Source: Desulfovibrio desulfuricans | GTDB lineage: Bacteria > Desulfobacterota > Desulfovibrionia > Desulfovibrionales > Desulfovibrionaceae | Assembly (NCBI RefSeq): GCF_004801255.1 | Contig: NZ_CP036295.1 | Coordinates: 2,058,001-2,122,000, forward strand | Direction: 5' to 3' | DNA: 64,000 bases | Shown: positions 28,215 through 37,503 of the stretch, in pieces | Layout of the letters: each line of letters begins with the position of its first letter | How positions within the stretch are numbered: position 1 is the first letter of the stretch | Translations under genes and position numbers: made by a program | The notes under the pieces: model-generated | What the model saw: only the letters and a program-made list of their open reading frames with translations | Told to the model about the DNA's origin: nothing | The model's database searches: none

Positions 28215-29522
28215 ATGCAGTTCAATTTTCCTCCGATCGACATCCCTGTTGAGGGCCTCGACAAGGTCAAGCTCCCCAAAATGTATTCCATTACTCAGCG
28301 GTACGACGACCAGCGGGTTGCGGACATCTCGGGGCACCTTGCAGCGCAGCTTGAATCGCAGATCGGCAACAAGGGGGCCTTCAAAGGAAAAAGCATCGCC
28401 CTTACCGTGGGCAGCAGGGGCATACCCCACCTTGACGTCATGGCCAAAACCATCTGCGACCAGCTTAAAAAATGGGGGGCCGCGCCGTTTATCGTGCCCT
28501 CCATGGGCAGCCACGGCGGCGCTACGGCAGAGGGGCAGATAGAGATGCTGGCCGGGTACAACATCACCGAGCAGAGCATTGGGGTTCCGATCAAATCGTG
28601 TATGGATGTGGTGCAATATGATGCGCTTGACGACGGCACTCCACTTTACTGCGACAAAAACGCCTGGAGTGCGGACGGCATTGTTGTGTTCAACAAGGTC
28701 AAGCCCCACACCGATTTTCGCGGTGCGCACGAAAGCGGCCTGGCAAAAATGATCGCCATCGGGCTGGCCAAGCACAAGGGCGCGTCCATGTTCCACATGA
28801 AGGGCTTTGCCTGCTTTCCCGACGTGCTGCCTGTCATCGCCGAAAAGTTCATCAAAAAAGGTCCGCAACTCATGTTTGGCGTGGGCGTTGTGCAAAATGC
28901 CTACGACGAGGTCTGCAATATCGACGTGTGCCCCAAAGAGGGCATCATCAAGATGGATGCCGACCTGCTGGTCGTCGCCAAGGGCAAGATGCCGCGCTTC
29001 AAGTTTCAGGAATGCGATGTGCTTGTCATCGACGAAATAGGCAAAAACATCAGCGGCAACGGGCACGACCCCAACATTGTAGGGCGCAACAACTCCGGCG
29101 ACTTCCCCGAAGTGTTCACGCTCAAGCGTCTGGTTATCCTGGGCATAACCCCAGAATCGCACCACAACGCCGCAGGCATCAACCTTGCCGACATCACCAC
29201 CCGTGGGCTGCTTAATGACGTGGACTGGCGGGCCACATGGATCAACGTGCTCACCGCCAACCGGCCCAACGGCGGCAAAATTCCGGTCTATGCCGAAACT
29301 GACCGCGATGCCGTCATCATGGCCATTCGCACCGGCGACAATGTCGATTTTGAGCACCCACGGGTCGCCCATATTAAAAACACGCTCTGCATGACCAAAA
29401 TCGACGTTTCGGAAGCCATTTACAACGAAATCAAGGACAGGGACGACGTAAGCCTGATCAGCGGCCCCTTTGAGCTTGATTTCAATGCCGATGGTCGTCT
29501 CACGCCTCTTGAAGAAGCCTGA
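28215..29522 (+). CDS. LarA-like nickel-pincer-cofactor racemase/epimerase
   Basis: Protein of 435 residues of the lactate racemase (DUF2088) superfamily, which moves a hydride on 2-hydroxy acids using a nickel-pincer nucleotide covalently held by Lys. Candidate equivalents of L. plantarum LarA His108, His174, Lys184 and His200 are His100 (PSMGSHGG), His165 (KVKPHTDF), Lys178 (ESGLAKM) and His194 (SMFHMKG); the spacings are close but the motifs differ from true lactate racemase, so the substrate may be another 2-hydroxy acid. ATG 28215 follows AAGGAT; upstream in-frame ATGs are weaker. larC and larB lie 2.6 kb downstream. Confidence 0.82.
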   Translation: MQFNFPPIDIPVEGLDKVKLPKMYSITQRYDDQRVADISGHLAAQLESQIGNKGAFKGKSIALTVGSRGIPHLDVMAKTICDQLKKWGAAPFIVPSMGSHGGATAEGQIEMLAGYNITEQSIGVPIKSCMDVVQYDALDDGTPLYCDKNAWSADGIVVFNKVKPHTDFRGAHESGLAKMIAIGLAKHKGASMFHMKGFACFPDVLPVIAEKFIKKGPQLMFGVGVVQNAYDEVCNIDVCPKEGIIKMDADLLVVAKGKMPRFKFQECDVLVIDEIGKNISGNGHDPNIVGRNNSGDFPEVFTLKRLVILGITPESHHNAAGINLADITTRGLLNDVDWRATWINVLTANRPNGGKIPVYAETDRDAVIMAIRTGDNVDFEHPRVAHIKNTLCMTKIDVSEAIYNEIKDRDDVSLISGPFELDFNADGRLTPLEEA

Positions 29523-30038
29523 TCCTGCCCGGCGCGGCAGCCGTCAAGGCCTGCCCGCCTGTGCCGCGCGCCGGGCACCCAGGCGCTGCAGGGCAATGCA
29601 TGCCAGCCGTGCGCAACGCCCTGTGCGGTCTTGCCGTCCATCCTCACCCGTTGCGTGCGGGCTATCCCTACCGCCTGCGACAACGGGTAAGGATGGACGG
29701 CATACAAACCTCCAGCAGCAACCACGCTACGGCAGCATGGGCAAAGCTTCGGTCCTGCGGTCGCTGCATCATATACGCACAATAAAGTAAAACAGTATTC
29801 ATGTTTCAAACAATATTCTGTTTATTAGTATACTGCTTGCTTATTACAACGCACCGCACATCAAATAATTTTATTCTACAGCATTTATGACATATATTAA
29901 AGCATAATTTATAATTAACAAAAAAATTCTATCAATTTCGATTTTATTTTGCATACAAACCAACCAGGACGCATCTGAAATACAAAACTTCAAGAGAATA
30001 CAAATAAAAAATACGTATACCACAAGGAGCCTGCAGAT
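29523..30038. other. Intergenic region with a long hairpin
   Basis: Gap of 516 bases between the LarA-like gene and the chemoreceptor. The first half is GC-rich and contains the hairpin at 29633-29701; the second half is AT-rich and probably holds the chemoreceptor promoter. No gene is supported. Confidence 0.6.
29633..29701. repeat. Long imperfect inverted repeat, 21-base arms
   Basis: Arms 29633-29653 and 29681-29701 pair with one G:U-type mismatch around a 27-base loop. There is no U-tract next to it. It could be an RNA stability element, a small RNA or a relic of an element end. Confidence 0.6.
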
Positions 30039-32072
30039 ATGAAAGGAAGCGTCAGAATGAAGCTATTGGTGCCCTCCATAGCCATGCTGGTTTTATGCAT
30101 GGGGGTATCAAGCTATTTTTCTTCCCAAAAATCCGCACATGAGGCATCGCAGGTGCTGGTTGGCACGGCCCGGCTTGCGGCACAGGACGTAAGCAAAAAT
30201 CTTGATGATATGCTGTCATTTGTGTGCAACGTGCTGGCGCTCGAGAGCGGCAACGAGATACTTGACGGGCTGCTAACCGACAAGGGCCCGTCAGAGAGTG
30301 AATTTAACGATGCGGTCAAGCTGCTCAAAAAGCTCGTTGCAACCAGCAACCTTGTTTCCGCAGCCCGCGTCTACAACACGCAGGGCAAATGCATCGTCAG
30401 CGATACGGGGATTACCAATATAGATGTAAAGGACAGGGATTATTTTAAAAAGGTCATGACAGGCCAGACCAACATAAGCAACCCGCTTATAAACCGGGCC
30501 AACAACCTGCCCGTATGCGTCATATCAACGCCGATCATCCGCAACGGTAAAATCACCGGCGCGCTGATTGTGGGCATAGACCTGTCGCCATTTACCGAAA
30601 ACATGATCGCGCCCATTAAAATAGGCGAAAAAGGCTATGTGTACCTTGTGGACGGCAACGGCATCACGGTAAGCCACCCGGACGCAGCGCAGATCATGCA
30701 GCTCGACATCTCCCGCTTTGAATGGGGCCGCAAAATGCTCTCCACCGGCAACGGCAGCACTGAGTACTCATTTGACGGGCACGGAAAAACAGCCATCTAT
30801 GCCAAGGTCAAATCCACCGGCTGGATTGTGTGCGCCATTGTCAGCGAGGACGACACTACAGCCGTTGCCCGGGTCATATGGACATCGAGCATGGTTTTGA
30901 GCGGCGTCGGCGTGGGGCTTGTGTGTCTGATCCTCATTTTTATCGTCAATCCCATCCTGGCCGCCCTGCAAAAGTGCGTCGCATTTTCCGAGGCGGTCAC
31001 CATGGGCGACCTTGGCAAGCAGCTTGAAATCAACCGCACGGACGAGCTTGGCAAGCTTGGCCGCTCCCTGTCCATCATGGTTGAAAAGCTTAAAGAAATG
31101 GTGGCCACCGCCGAAATCAAGACGACGGAATCCGAGGAGCAGACCCGTAAGGCCAAGACAGCCATGGAACAGGCGGAAGAAGCCCGCCGCCAGGCGGAAG
31201 AAGCCAAGCGCGAGGGCATGCTTGCCGCCGCAGGCCAGCTCGAGGAAGTGGTGTCAATCATTTCTTCGGCATCAACGCAGCTGTCGGCGCAAATCGCGCA
31301 GTCGCACCAGACCACGCAAGAGTCGGCCCAATGCCTCGCTGAGGCCGCCGACGCCATGAACCAGATGACCGCCGCTGTGCACGATGTGGCCGCCAGCGCC
31401 TCAAGCGCGTCGAGCATGTCTGAAAAAACCAAGGCGAACGCCGAGGATGGGGCAAACATCGTGCGGGAATCCCTGCAGAGCATTGCCAAGGTCAACGAAG
31501 TGTCCATGGAGCTGAAAAAAGACATGACCCAGCTCAACGAACACGCGCAGGCCATCAACCGCATAATGGGCGTTATTTCAGACATTGCGGACCAGACAAA
31601 CCTGCTGGCGCTTAACGCGGCCATTGAAGCGGCCCGCGCGGGCGACGCAGGGCGCGGCTTTGCCGTTGTGGCCGATGAGGTGCGCAAACTGGCGGAAAAA
31701 ACCATGACCTCCACGCAGGATGTGGGCAATGCCATTACCGCCATCCAGAGCAGTACGACAAAAAGCGTCTCCGGCATGGACAACGCCCTGCAGCAGGTTG
31801 AAACGGCCACAGGCTGCGCGGGCAAATCCAGAGAAGCGCTGCAGCTGATTGTCAGCGATGTGGAATCCACAGCCGGGCAGGTGCGGGCCATCGCCGTTGC
31901 CTGCGAGCAGCAGTCGGCGGCCAGCGAGGCCATCAACAATTCCATTGAGCACGCCAACAGCATGTCCGAGCAGACGACCCAGGCCATGACCGAATCCGCG
32001 CGGGCCGTGGCCGACCTGGCCCAGCAGGCGCAAAAACTGAGCGCCCTGATCAGGGAAATGAAAAACGGTTAG
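30039..32072 (+). CDS. Methyl-accepting chemotaxis protein with periplasmic Cache sensor
   Basis: Chemoreceptor of 677 residues. TM1 ~8-27, a periplasmic dCache-like sensor ~30-275 (FSxDIxxxDRDYF-type segment [17 protein letters not shown]), TM2 ~280-305, HAMP ~305-360, a charged coiled coil rich in [10 protein letters not shown], then the signalling domain with the hairpin-tip block around [21 protein letters not shown] and [15 protein letters not shown] follows AAGGAG. It lies between the LarA-like and larC genes, so it may sense the hydroxy acid this island uses (inference). Confidence 0.93.
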   Translation: MKGSVRMKLLVPSIAMLVLCMGVSSYFSSQKSAHEASQVLVGTARLAAQDVSKNLDDMLSFVCNVLALESGNEILDGLLTDKGPSESEFNDAVKLLKKLVATSNLVSAARVYNTQGKCIVSDTGITNIDVKDRDYFKKVMTGQTNISNPLINRANNLPVCVISTPIIRNGKITGALIVGIDLSPFTENMIAPIKIGEKGYVYLVDGNGITVSHPDAAQIMQLDISRFEWGRKMLSTGNGSTEYSFDGHGKTAIYAKVKSTGWIVCAIVSEDDTTAVARVIWTSSMVLSGVGVGLVCLILIFIVNPILAALQKCVAFSEAVTMGDLGKQLEINRTDELGKLGRSLSIMVEKLKEMVATAEIKTTESEEQTRKAKTAMEQAEEARRQAEEAKREGMLAAAGQLEEVVSIISSASTQLSAQIAQSHQTTQESAQCLAEAADAMNQMTAAVHDVAASASSASSMSEKTKANAEDGANIVRESLQSIAKVNEVSMELKKDMTQLNEHAQAINRIMGVISDIADQTNLLALNAAIEAARAGDAGRGFAVVADEVRKLAEKTMTSTQDVGNAITAIQSSTTKSVSGMDNALQQVETATGCAGKSREALQLIVSDVESTAGQVRAIAVACEQQSAASEAINNSIEHANSMSEQTTQAMTESARAVADLAQQAQKLSALIREMKNG

Positions 32073-32095
32073 GCGGCAAAACCATCAACACAAAA

Positions 32096-32133
32096 AAAGG
32101 GCCGGCAATGCAAAGCTGCGCTGCTGGCCCTTT
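32096..32133 (+). terminator. Terminator-like hairpin after the chemoreceptor gene
   Basis: 12-base arms AAAGGGCCGGCA / TGCTGGCCCTTT with one G:U pair. The right arm ends only 10 bases before the larC start, so it could also mask larC translation. Confidence 0.6.
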
Positions 32134-32143
32134 ACGGTATATC

Positions 32144-33043
32144 ATGAACATACTCTATTATGACTGCTTTTCCGGCATCAGCGGCGACATGAACATGGCG
32201 GCCATGATTGATCTGGGAGTCGACCCGCACTACCTGAAGGCCGAGCTGGACAAACTTGGCCTGGGTGCGGAATTTGAGCTGAAGGTCTCCACCTGCGCCT
32301 GCAGCGGCATCAAGGGCACGCAGGTGCATGTCTGTCAGGACGGGAAAAAGTACCACGATCGTGGTCATGCTCATAACCTTGCACATGACCTTGCGCATGA
32401 CCACGATCATGACCATGCCGCAGAGCCATCATGCGAGCATGCCGGACATGCGGAGCACCACCCCGCGCATGACCATGCTGTCGCCAGCGCCGCCCGCCAT
32501 GAGCACCACCACGCGCAGCACAGAAACCTTGCCGCCATAGAAGCCATCATCATGTCCAGCGACCTGAAGCCAGAGGTAAAGCAGACGAGTCTGCGCATCT
32601 TTGACCTCATAGCAAAGGCCGAGGCCAAAGTTCACGGCAAGCCGGTCGGCGAGGTGCACTTTCACGAGGTGGGCGCAACAGATTCCATTGTGGACATCGT
32701 GGGCGCGGCCATCTGTTTTCACGCGCTGCGGGTGGATGCCGTGTGGGCCTCGGCCATCGAGCTTGGCAGCGGGCTTGTCCACTGCGCCCATGGCGTCATG
32801 CCTGTACCGGCCCCGGCAACGACAGAGATAGTCCATGGGCTGCCCACAACCAGGGGCGGCACAGACCACGAGGCGACAACCCCCACGGGGGCGGCCATCA
32901 TAGCGGCGCTGACCAGCCGCTTTACCTCAACGCCAGCCATGTCCACCAGCAAAACGGGCTATGGCATAGGGCACCGTCAATCCAGCCGCCCCAACATGCT
33001 GCGGGTATTCCTTGCAAGCGACGACTGCCCTGCCCATATGTAG
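32144..33043 (+). CDS. larC: LarC-like nickel insertion protein, N-terminal (LarC1) part only
   Basis: Protein of 299 residues with the LarC opening YYDCFSGISGDMNMAAMIDLG, VHFHEVGATDSIVDIVGAA, and GHRQSSRPNMLRVFL. LarC is the CTP-dependent enzyme that puts nickel into the pincer cofactor. Residues ~75-135 are an extremely His-rich tract (HDHDHDH, HEHHH), expected to hold nickel. It stops at about the LarC1/LarC2 border: the usual ~140-residue LarC2 domain is missing, and larB begins 22 bases later. In L. plantarum the two parts join by programmed frameshift; no second part is seen here in any frame. Confidence 0.85.
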   Translation: MNILYYDCFSGISGDMNMAAMIDLGVDPHYLKAELDKLGLGAEFELKVSTCACSGIKGTQVHVCQDGKKYHDRGHAHNLAHDLAHDHDHDHAAEPSCEHAGHAEHHPAHDHAVASAARHEHHHAQHRNLAAIEAIIMSSDLKPEVKQTSLRIFDLIAKAEAKVHGKPVGEVHFHEVGATDSIVDIVGAAICFHALRVDAVWASAIELGSGLVHCAHGVMPVPAPATTEIVHGLPTTRGGTDHEATTPTGAAIIAALTSRFTSTPAMSTSKTGYGIGHRQSSRPNMLRVFLASDDCPAHM

Positions 33044-33064
33044 CGCAATTTCCAGGTACGACAA

Positions 33065-33808
33065 ATGACAAACGACATGTTGCAAGACCTGCTGTCAGCC
33101 GTTAAAAACGGCGGGCTCTCCGTAGCTGAGGGCATGAATGCCCTGCGTGATTCAGCTTTTCTGGATTTGGGGCATACAAAGTTCGACGCGCACCGCGCCC
33201 TGCGGAACGGATTTCCCGAGGTGGTCTACGGCGAGGGCAAAACGCCGGAACAGGTGGCCGAAATATTTTGTCTGCCGGGCACGCAGGGCAACATACTTGC
33301 CACGCGCGTTTCGCCCGAGATGGCCAGTCATGTCCAATCCCTATGTCCGGATGCCGAGTATAACCGGCTGGGGCGTACCCTGACCCTGGCCCGAAGCCCC
33401 CAGGTGTGGAAGCAGGGCGAGGTGGCCATTGTCACAGCGGGCACGTCCGACCTGCCCGTTGCGGAAGAGGCGCACGTAACCTGCGGCATGCTGGGGTGCA
33501 AGACCCGCATAATTTCCGACGTCGGCGTAGCGGGCATTCACCGCCTGCTGACGTGCCTGCCCGCCATCCGTTCCGCGCGGGTTGTCATTGTGGTTGCGGG
33601 CATGGAGGGTGCGCTGGCCAGTGTTGTGGGCGGCCTGATACCGCAGCCAGTTATTGCTGTTCCCACCTCTGTAGGGTACGGAGCCTCCTTTGCCGGCCTT
33701 TCAGCACTGCTTGGCATGCTCACCTCCTGCGCGAGCGGCGTTACTGTGGTAAATATAGACAATGGTTTTGGGGCCGCCTGCGCCGCTTGCAGAATAGCCA
33801 ATGCGTAA
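33065..33808 (+). CDS. larB: LarB, nicotinate dinucleotide carboxylase/hydrolase of pincer cofactor synthesis
   Basis: Protein of 247 residues that carboxylates nicotinic acid adenine dinucleotide to the biscarboxylic mononucleotide, the first step of nickel-pincer nucleotide synthesis. AIR-carboxylase-like (PurE-type) C-terminal half: VAIVTAGTSDLPVAEEA, VVAGMEGALASVVGGL and PTSVGYGASFAGLSALLGML are typical LarB blocks. LarE, the sulfur-donating enzyme, is not in this window and must be elsewhere if the cofactor is made. Confidence 0.93.
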   Translation: MTNDMLQDLLSAVKNGGLSVAEGMNALRDSAFLDLGHTKFDAHRALRNGFPEVVYGEGKTPEQVAEIFCLPGTQGNILATRVSPEMASHVQSLCPDAEYNRLGRTLTLARSPQVWKQGEVAIVTAGTSDLPVAEEAHVTCGMLGCKTRIISDVGVAGIHRLLTCLPAIRSARVVIVVAGMEGALASVVGGLIPQPVIAVPTSVGYGASFAGLSALLGMLTSCASGVTVVNIDNGFGAACAACRIANA

Positions 33809-33940
33809 CATGACAAAAACACTGCAGTAAACGCCGAGAGGCCAGACTGTCGCATTACACTGCGGGCTTTTCCGCTGCAGCCATCACACTACAGCAACAG
33901 CGCACTGCACAGCCGTATTTTTTCAGCAACAGGACACTAT

Positions 33941-34915
33941 ATGCGAATAGCCGTATTTGAAGTCAAGGATTGGGAAGAACAGTATTTTTGTCAGGCCGTC
34001 GCATCCGGCAGGTACACCCTTGAGCTCAGTGAAAACAAGCTCACAGCCGACCTCGCACGCACGCTCGAGGGCTTTGACGCGGTCTCTGTTCTTGAGAGCG
34101 CTCTGGACGCGCCTGTTCTCGACATCATGAAAAGCCGGGGCATACGGTTTATCACCACCCGCACAACCGGCTACGACCAGATCAACGTGGCGTACGCAAA
34201 ATCCATAGGCCTCAAGGTTGCCAATGCCCTGTACCCGTCAGATGCGGTGGCCGAATTTACAATCCTGCTCATGCTATTGAGCCTGCGCCACTACAAGGCC
34301 TCGCTGTACCGCGTGGCCACCAACGATTACTCGCTGGCTGGCCTGAAAGGCAAGGAGCTCAAAACAATGACCGTGGGCGTGGTGGGCACAGGCGGCATAG
34401 GCTCCTGCGTGGTGCGCCTTCTTGCCGGTTTTGGGTGCAGGATACTGGCCTACAACAAAAGCCAGAAGCCCGATCTGGCCGCGCTGGCGCAATACACCGA
34501 CATGGAGTCAATCTTCCGTCAGAGCGACATCATCACCTTTCATATTCCGCTGACCGATCAAACCCGGCACATCGTCAACGACGCATCGCTAGCCAAAATG
34601 AAGGACGGCGTCATCCTGATCAACACGGCCAGAGGCGAGCTGATGCGCACCGAAGCGCTTATCGCCGGGGTGGAGTCTGAAAAGATCGGGGCGCTCGGGC
34701 TGGATGTGTTTGAAGAAGAGCGCGACATCTACCACCGCTACCGTACTACAGACATCATAAAAAACCGCAATATGGCCTACCTGCGCCAGTTTCCCAATGT
34801 TGTCATGACGCAGCACATGGCCTTTTTTACCGAGACGAACATCAATTCAATGGTCTGCGACAGTCTGGACAACCTGTTAAAGATGCACGAAGGCCAGGGG
34901 TATTACGAAATATAA
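33941..34915 (+). CDS. D-2-hydroxyacid dehydrogenase (NAD-dependent, D-LDH family)
   Basis: Cytosolic oxidoreductase of 324 residues converting 2-oxo acids to (R)-2-hydroxy acids. Rossmann motif VGTGGIG ~148-154; catalytic Arg231 (TARGEL), Glu260 (DVFEEE) and His292 (TQHMAF) are all present. Length and motifs match D-lactate and D-2-hydroxyisocaproate dehydrogenases. It would provide exactly the stereoisomer that 2-hydroxyacyl-CoA dehydratases accept. It starts 132 bases after larB and probably belongs to the same functional group. Confidence 0.93.
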   Translation: MRIAVFEVKDWEEQYFCQAVASGRYTLELSENKLTADLARTLEGFDAVSVLESALDAPVLDIMKSRGIRFITTRTTGYDQINVAYAKSIGLKVANALYPSDAVAEFTILLMLLSLRHYKASLYRVATNDYSLAGLKGKELKTMTVGVVGTGGIGSCVVRLLAGFGCRILAYNKSQKPDLAALAQYTDMESIFRQSDIITFHIPLTDQTRHIVNDASLAKMKDGVILINTARGELMRTEALIAGVESEKIGALGLDVFEEERDIYHRYRTTDIIKNRNMAYLRQFPNVVMTQHMAFFTETNINSMVCDSLDNLLKMHEGQGYYEI

Positions 34916-34973
34916 TATCCATGCCATCCGGGTATTTTTTCTGCCCCGCAGGCTTCAGGCGCGCTGGTCAGAC

Positions 34974-35513
34974 TTACTGCGCGCTCAACGACAATTCCTG
35001 CCCGGTTACGCCGCAATAAACTATAAGCAGCTCGGCGCCCTCGCTGTCCGTGTACCCATAGTGCGGCTTGTTGACCATCTCGGCCAAAAAATCGCCCTGC
35101 GTGAGATGCTGCTCCTGGTTGTCGCGTTCACTCTTTACGGTCAGGCTGCCCTTATGCACATAGGCGATGTTGGGCATGGGGTGCGTGTGGCTTGCGAGCC
35201 GCGAGTTGGGCGGAATCACGATCTTTACAATTTTAATGTCCGCGTTGCCCGTCGGGTAAGCTCCGTATTCCGTACCATCCCATGACCGTACCGCCTCAAA
35301 CAGTAGGGTTTTGCTCACTCCCGCCGCAGGGGCCGTGGCGGCAATGGCCTGGCCAATGCCCGCGACCCGCTCCTTGCCGCCAGCCCAAAACCCTGCCCCA
35401 AATATGACCAGCCCCGCCACCACACCGAAAACCCAATTTTTTTTGAACACGCAAATCTCCACTTTCCGCTGCCGCCCCAGGGCCGCACCGTAGCCGTTTT
35501 TATGTTGACGCAT
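34974..35513 (-). CDS. Membrane-anchored cupin-domain protein
   Basis: Protein of 179 residues: a single N-terminal membrane segment (~26-44, GVVAGLVIFGAGFWAG) followed by a small beta-barrel cupin with the metal-ligand motif SHTHPMPNIAYVHKG and a second GDFLAEMVNKPHYG block. The domain would face the periplasm. A GTG at 35450 with GGAG upstream gives a shorter form and may be the true start. Function is not assignable from sequence; it is convergent with the dehydrogenase gene. Confidence 0.75.
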   Translation of the reverse strand: MRQHKNGYGAALGRQRKVEICVFKKNWVFGVVAGLVIFGAGFWAGGKERVAGIGQAIAATAPAAGVSKTLLFEAVRSWDGTEYGAYPTGNADIKIVKIVIPPNSRLASHTHPMPNIAYVHKGSLTVKSERDNQEQHLTQGDFLAEMVNKPHYGYTDSEGAELLIVYCGVTGQELSLSAQ

Positions 35514-35629
35514 TTATCCCCATCCAGTACCGACTACTTGCGCCATATCCCATATGTCGCTGCGTCCTCAACTTAACAGGTTAGACACGCAGAGTCATGC
35601 CAACAGACGGGGGCGTCATGCTCCGCAGG

Positions 35630-36166
35630 CTAGAAGTATTGCAAAAGCACCATGCCTGCAGCCCCCACCGCCAGCAGCCACAGGGCGTTGATGCGCGTGT
35701 ACATGACGCACAGCGTCGAAATTGCGGCAAAAACATAGGCCGCCCACCCGCCCTCAAGACTTTGCAAAAGTACATAGGCTGAAGCCAGAACCATGCCTGC
35801 GGCAACGGGGCGCAAGCCTGCTTCCAGGGCCACCTGCCAGCGTGCCCCCCTGTGATTTTTCCACACGCGGGCAATGCCGTACAAAAGCAGTGCCGTTGGA
35901 CCAAACATGCACACGGTTGCTACCAGCGCCCCCCAAAAACCAGCAACCTGCCAGCCTATAAGTGTCGCCAGCAGTGAGCCTGGCCCCGGCGCCATACGCG
36001 CAATGGCAAAATCGTTGAGAAACTGCGTCGCCGTCATCCAGCGATGGACATCAACCACCTGGTGCTGAATATCAACCACGACAGCTTGCCCGCCTCCCAC
36101 AGCAGCCAGCGAAAGTGGAGCGAACACACGCGCCAGATCAATGCAGAGTGCAAATTCAGATCTCAC
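35630..36166 (-). CDS. Chromate transporter family protein, second half-size subunit
   Basis: Protein of 178 residues with 5-6 hydrophobic segments. It has the ChrA blocks FAPLSLAAVGGGQAVV and ARMAPGPGSLLATLIGWQVAGFWGAL. I prefer GTG 36166, which overlaps the upstream TGA as GTGA and has GAGGAA before it, over ATG 36199 inside the upstream gene. Short ChrA proteins work as pairs with opposite membrane orientation. Chromate efflux is the family name; physiological anion unknown. Confidence 0.87.
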   Translation of the reverse strand: MRSEFALCIDLARVFAPLSLAAVGGGQAVVVDIQHQVVDVHRWMTATQFLNDFAIARMAPGPGSLLATLIGWQVAGFWGALVATVCMFGPTALLLYGIARVWKNHRGARWQVALEAGLRPVAAGMVLASAYVLLQSLEGGWAAYVFAAISTLCVMYTRINALWLLAVGAAGMVLLQYF

Positions 36167-36756
36167 TTGTGTTCCTCTGGCTTTTTCAATGCGCGCCAAT
36201 ATTCCATGGCAACTCCGGCAAATCCGCAGACCACAACTGTCCAGATTAACGACCAGTGCAATATGCCAGCCGCAACAAACGTTATCACCGTCAGTAAAAG
36301 CGGAAAAATGCGACGCGGCAGCAAAGCCACAGCCGTGATGCCCATTGATATTGACAGCCCGATTGCAGCTGCCGCCGCCCCGGCCAAGGCGATATGCGTT
36401 ACGGGAAACTGGGTCAGCTGGGCAAATGAAACTCCAAGCAGCACTATGAGCAGGGCCGGAAGAAACAAAATACCCATGATGCCCGCAAATGCCCCACGCG
36501 ATCCACCCAGCTGATAACCAATCCAGATTGCCATGTTTGACACGTTAACCCCAGGCAATGCCTGCGACAGGGCAAGACCGTTCAAAAAGGATTCTTCATC
36601 CATCCAGTGACGTTCGTAAACAAAAAGACGCATCATGCGCCCGCTCATTCCTCCGCCAAAACTGGTTAAACCTATCTGCGTAAAGGCAAAAAATATGTCC
36701 TTTACCCCTATAGGCGTACGGTTTTCGGGTGATTGCTTTTGCACAGCATTCAACAT
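36163..36756 (-). CDS. Chromate transporter family protein, first half-size subunit
   Basis: Protein of 197 residues with the ChrA signature FTQIGLTSFGGGMSGRMMRLFVYERHWMDEESFLNGLALSQALPGVN (only its core, TSFGGG and ALPGVN, need be seen). ATG 36756 is used; the preceding TTG codon is less likely. Translationally coupled to the second subunit gene. Nothing ties the pair to the hydroxy-acid genes. Confidence 0.88.
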   Translation of the reverse strand: MLNAVQKQSPENRTPIGVKDIFFAFTQIGLTSFGGGMSGRMMRLFVYERHWMDEESFLNGLALSQALPGVNVSNMAIWIGYQLGGSRGAFAGIMGILFLPALLIVLLGVSFAQLTQFPVTHIALAGAAAAAIGLSISMGITAVALLPRRIFPLLLTVITFVAAGILHWSLIWTVVVCGFAGVAMEYWRALKKPEEHK

Positions 36757-37503
36757 CAATGAACCCTTTGGATTTTCAGATGGCTATGAAATGACGGGCA
36801 AATACGCGGGCAGACAGAAGCAGACAGGCGTTGTCGAGTATCTCGACGCGGAGGCGGTGTTATTGAGGGCAGCTAGCACCGCACAGGGTGGTCACGGCAG
36901 ACAGATGCCATCTCTGCAGTAGGTACGAAGAAACCCGCCAGCTTGTCAAATTGCACCTTGCCCAGAGCCAGCCTGAAAGCCGCGACCGCAACGCTCCGGG
37001 CGCCCCGCCGCGCGGATGCCGTGCAGCCGCAAGCTCTCCCCAACGGTACGCCGCCCTCAGCAGGGATGCGCAAAAGAACTGCCGGGCATGCGGCGTAACT
37101 ATATCGTCAAGAATACTGGGGATCAAACTGCGCGCGAAGCGGCCACAGCAGGGCGAACCTGTCAAATACGATTGCACCCACAGCTAAAGATGAGTGGGCA
37201 TACGCGCAAACGTACACCCACTCACCAAACGCGACAGCGAATTTGCCACGCAAAAGAAGAACCAATACCGTTGGTAACGTCCGCACTGCGCCGTAACAAG
37301 CCCCACCAGCATCAAAGAGGACTGGGGGAGAGTCGCACGCAGGCGCTCCGGGGCCAATCCTTCCGTTTTTTTGCAAACCCGCAGGCAATCCAAGAAGCTT
37401 TGCCGCATGTTTTATTTCACGTGCGCGCATGCACGGTTGCCGCCTCTGGCAAGACGATTATGCGCAAAGCCGGATCCCAGGATTTTACCTCGGTTCGCAG
37501 GCC
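36757..37503. other. Gene-poor region with a transposase relic
   Basis: About 750 bases between the ChrA pair and the FMN enzyme gene. No intact gene is supported; the right half holds the degenerate IS481-like remnant described separately. Confidence 0.6.
37065..37345 (+). pseudogene. Decayed IS481-family transposase C-terminal remnant
   Basis: Translated in shifting frames, this stretch still resembles the transposase C-terminus: NCRACGVT against DACREFGIT, DEWAYAQTYTHS against QEWAYAETYTHS, and RPHCAVTSPTSIKEDWG against RPHSALGRKPPASRLGG. The nucleotides GAGTGGGCATACGC are identical to the live copies. Stops and frameshifts are frequent, and the sequence is too diverged to be a recent copy of the same element. 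Confidence 0.7.

Noticed and set aside
30797-31987. Long minus-strand open frame of 396 codons opposite the chemoreceptor
   Set aside because: It is the antisense of a clear chemoreceptor; composition is Ala/Ser/Cys-rich shadow sequence with no domain or ribosome site.
33000-33100. Programmed frameshift joining LarC1 to LarC2, as in Lactiplantibacillus
   Set aside because: No LarC2-like sequence is found in any frame after the stop; larB begins 22 bases later.
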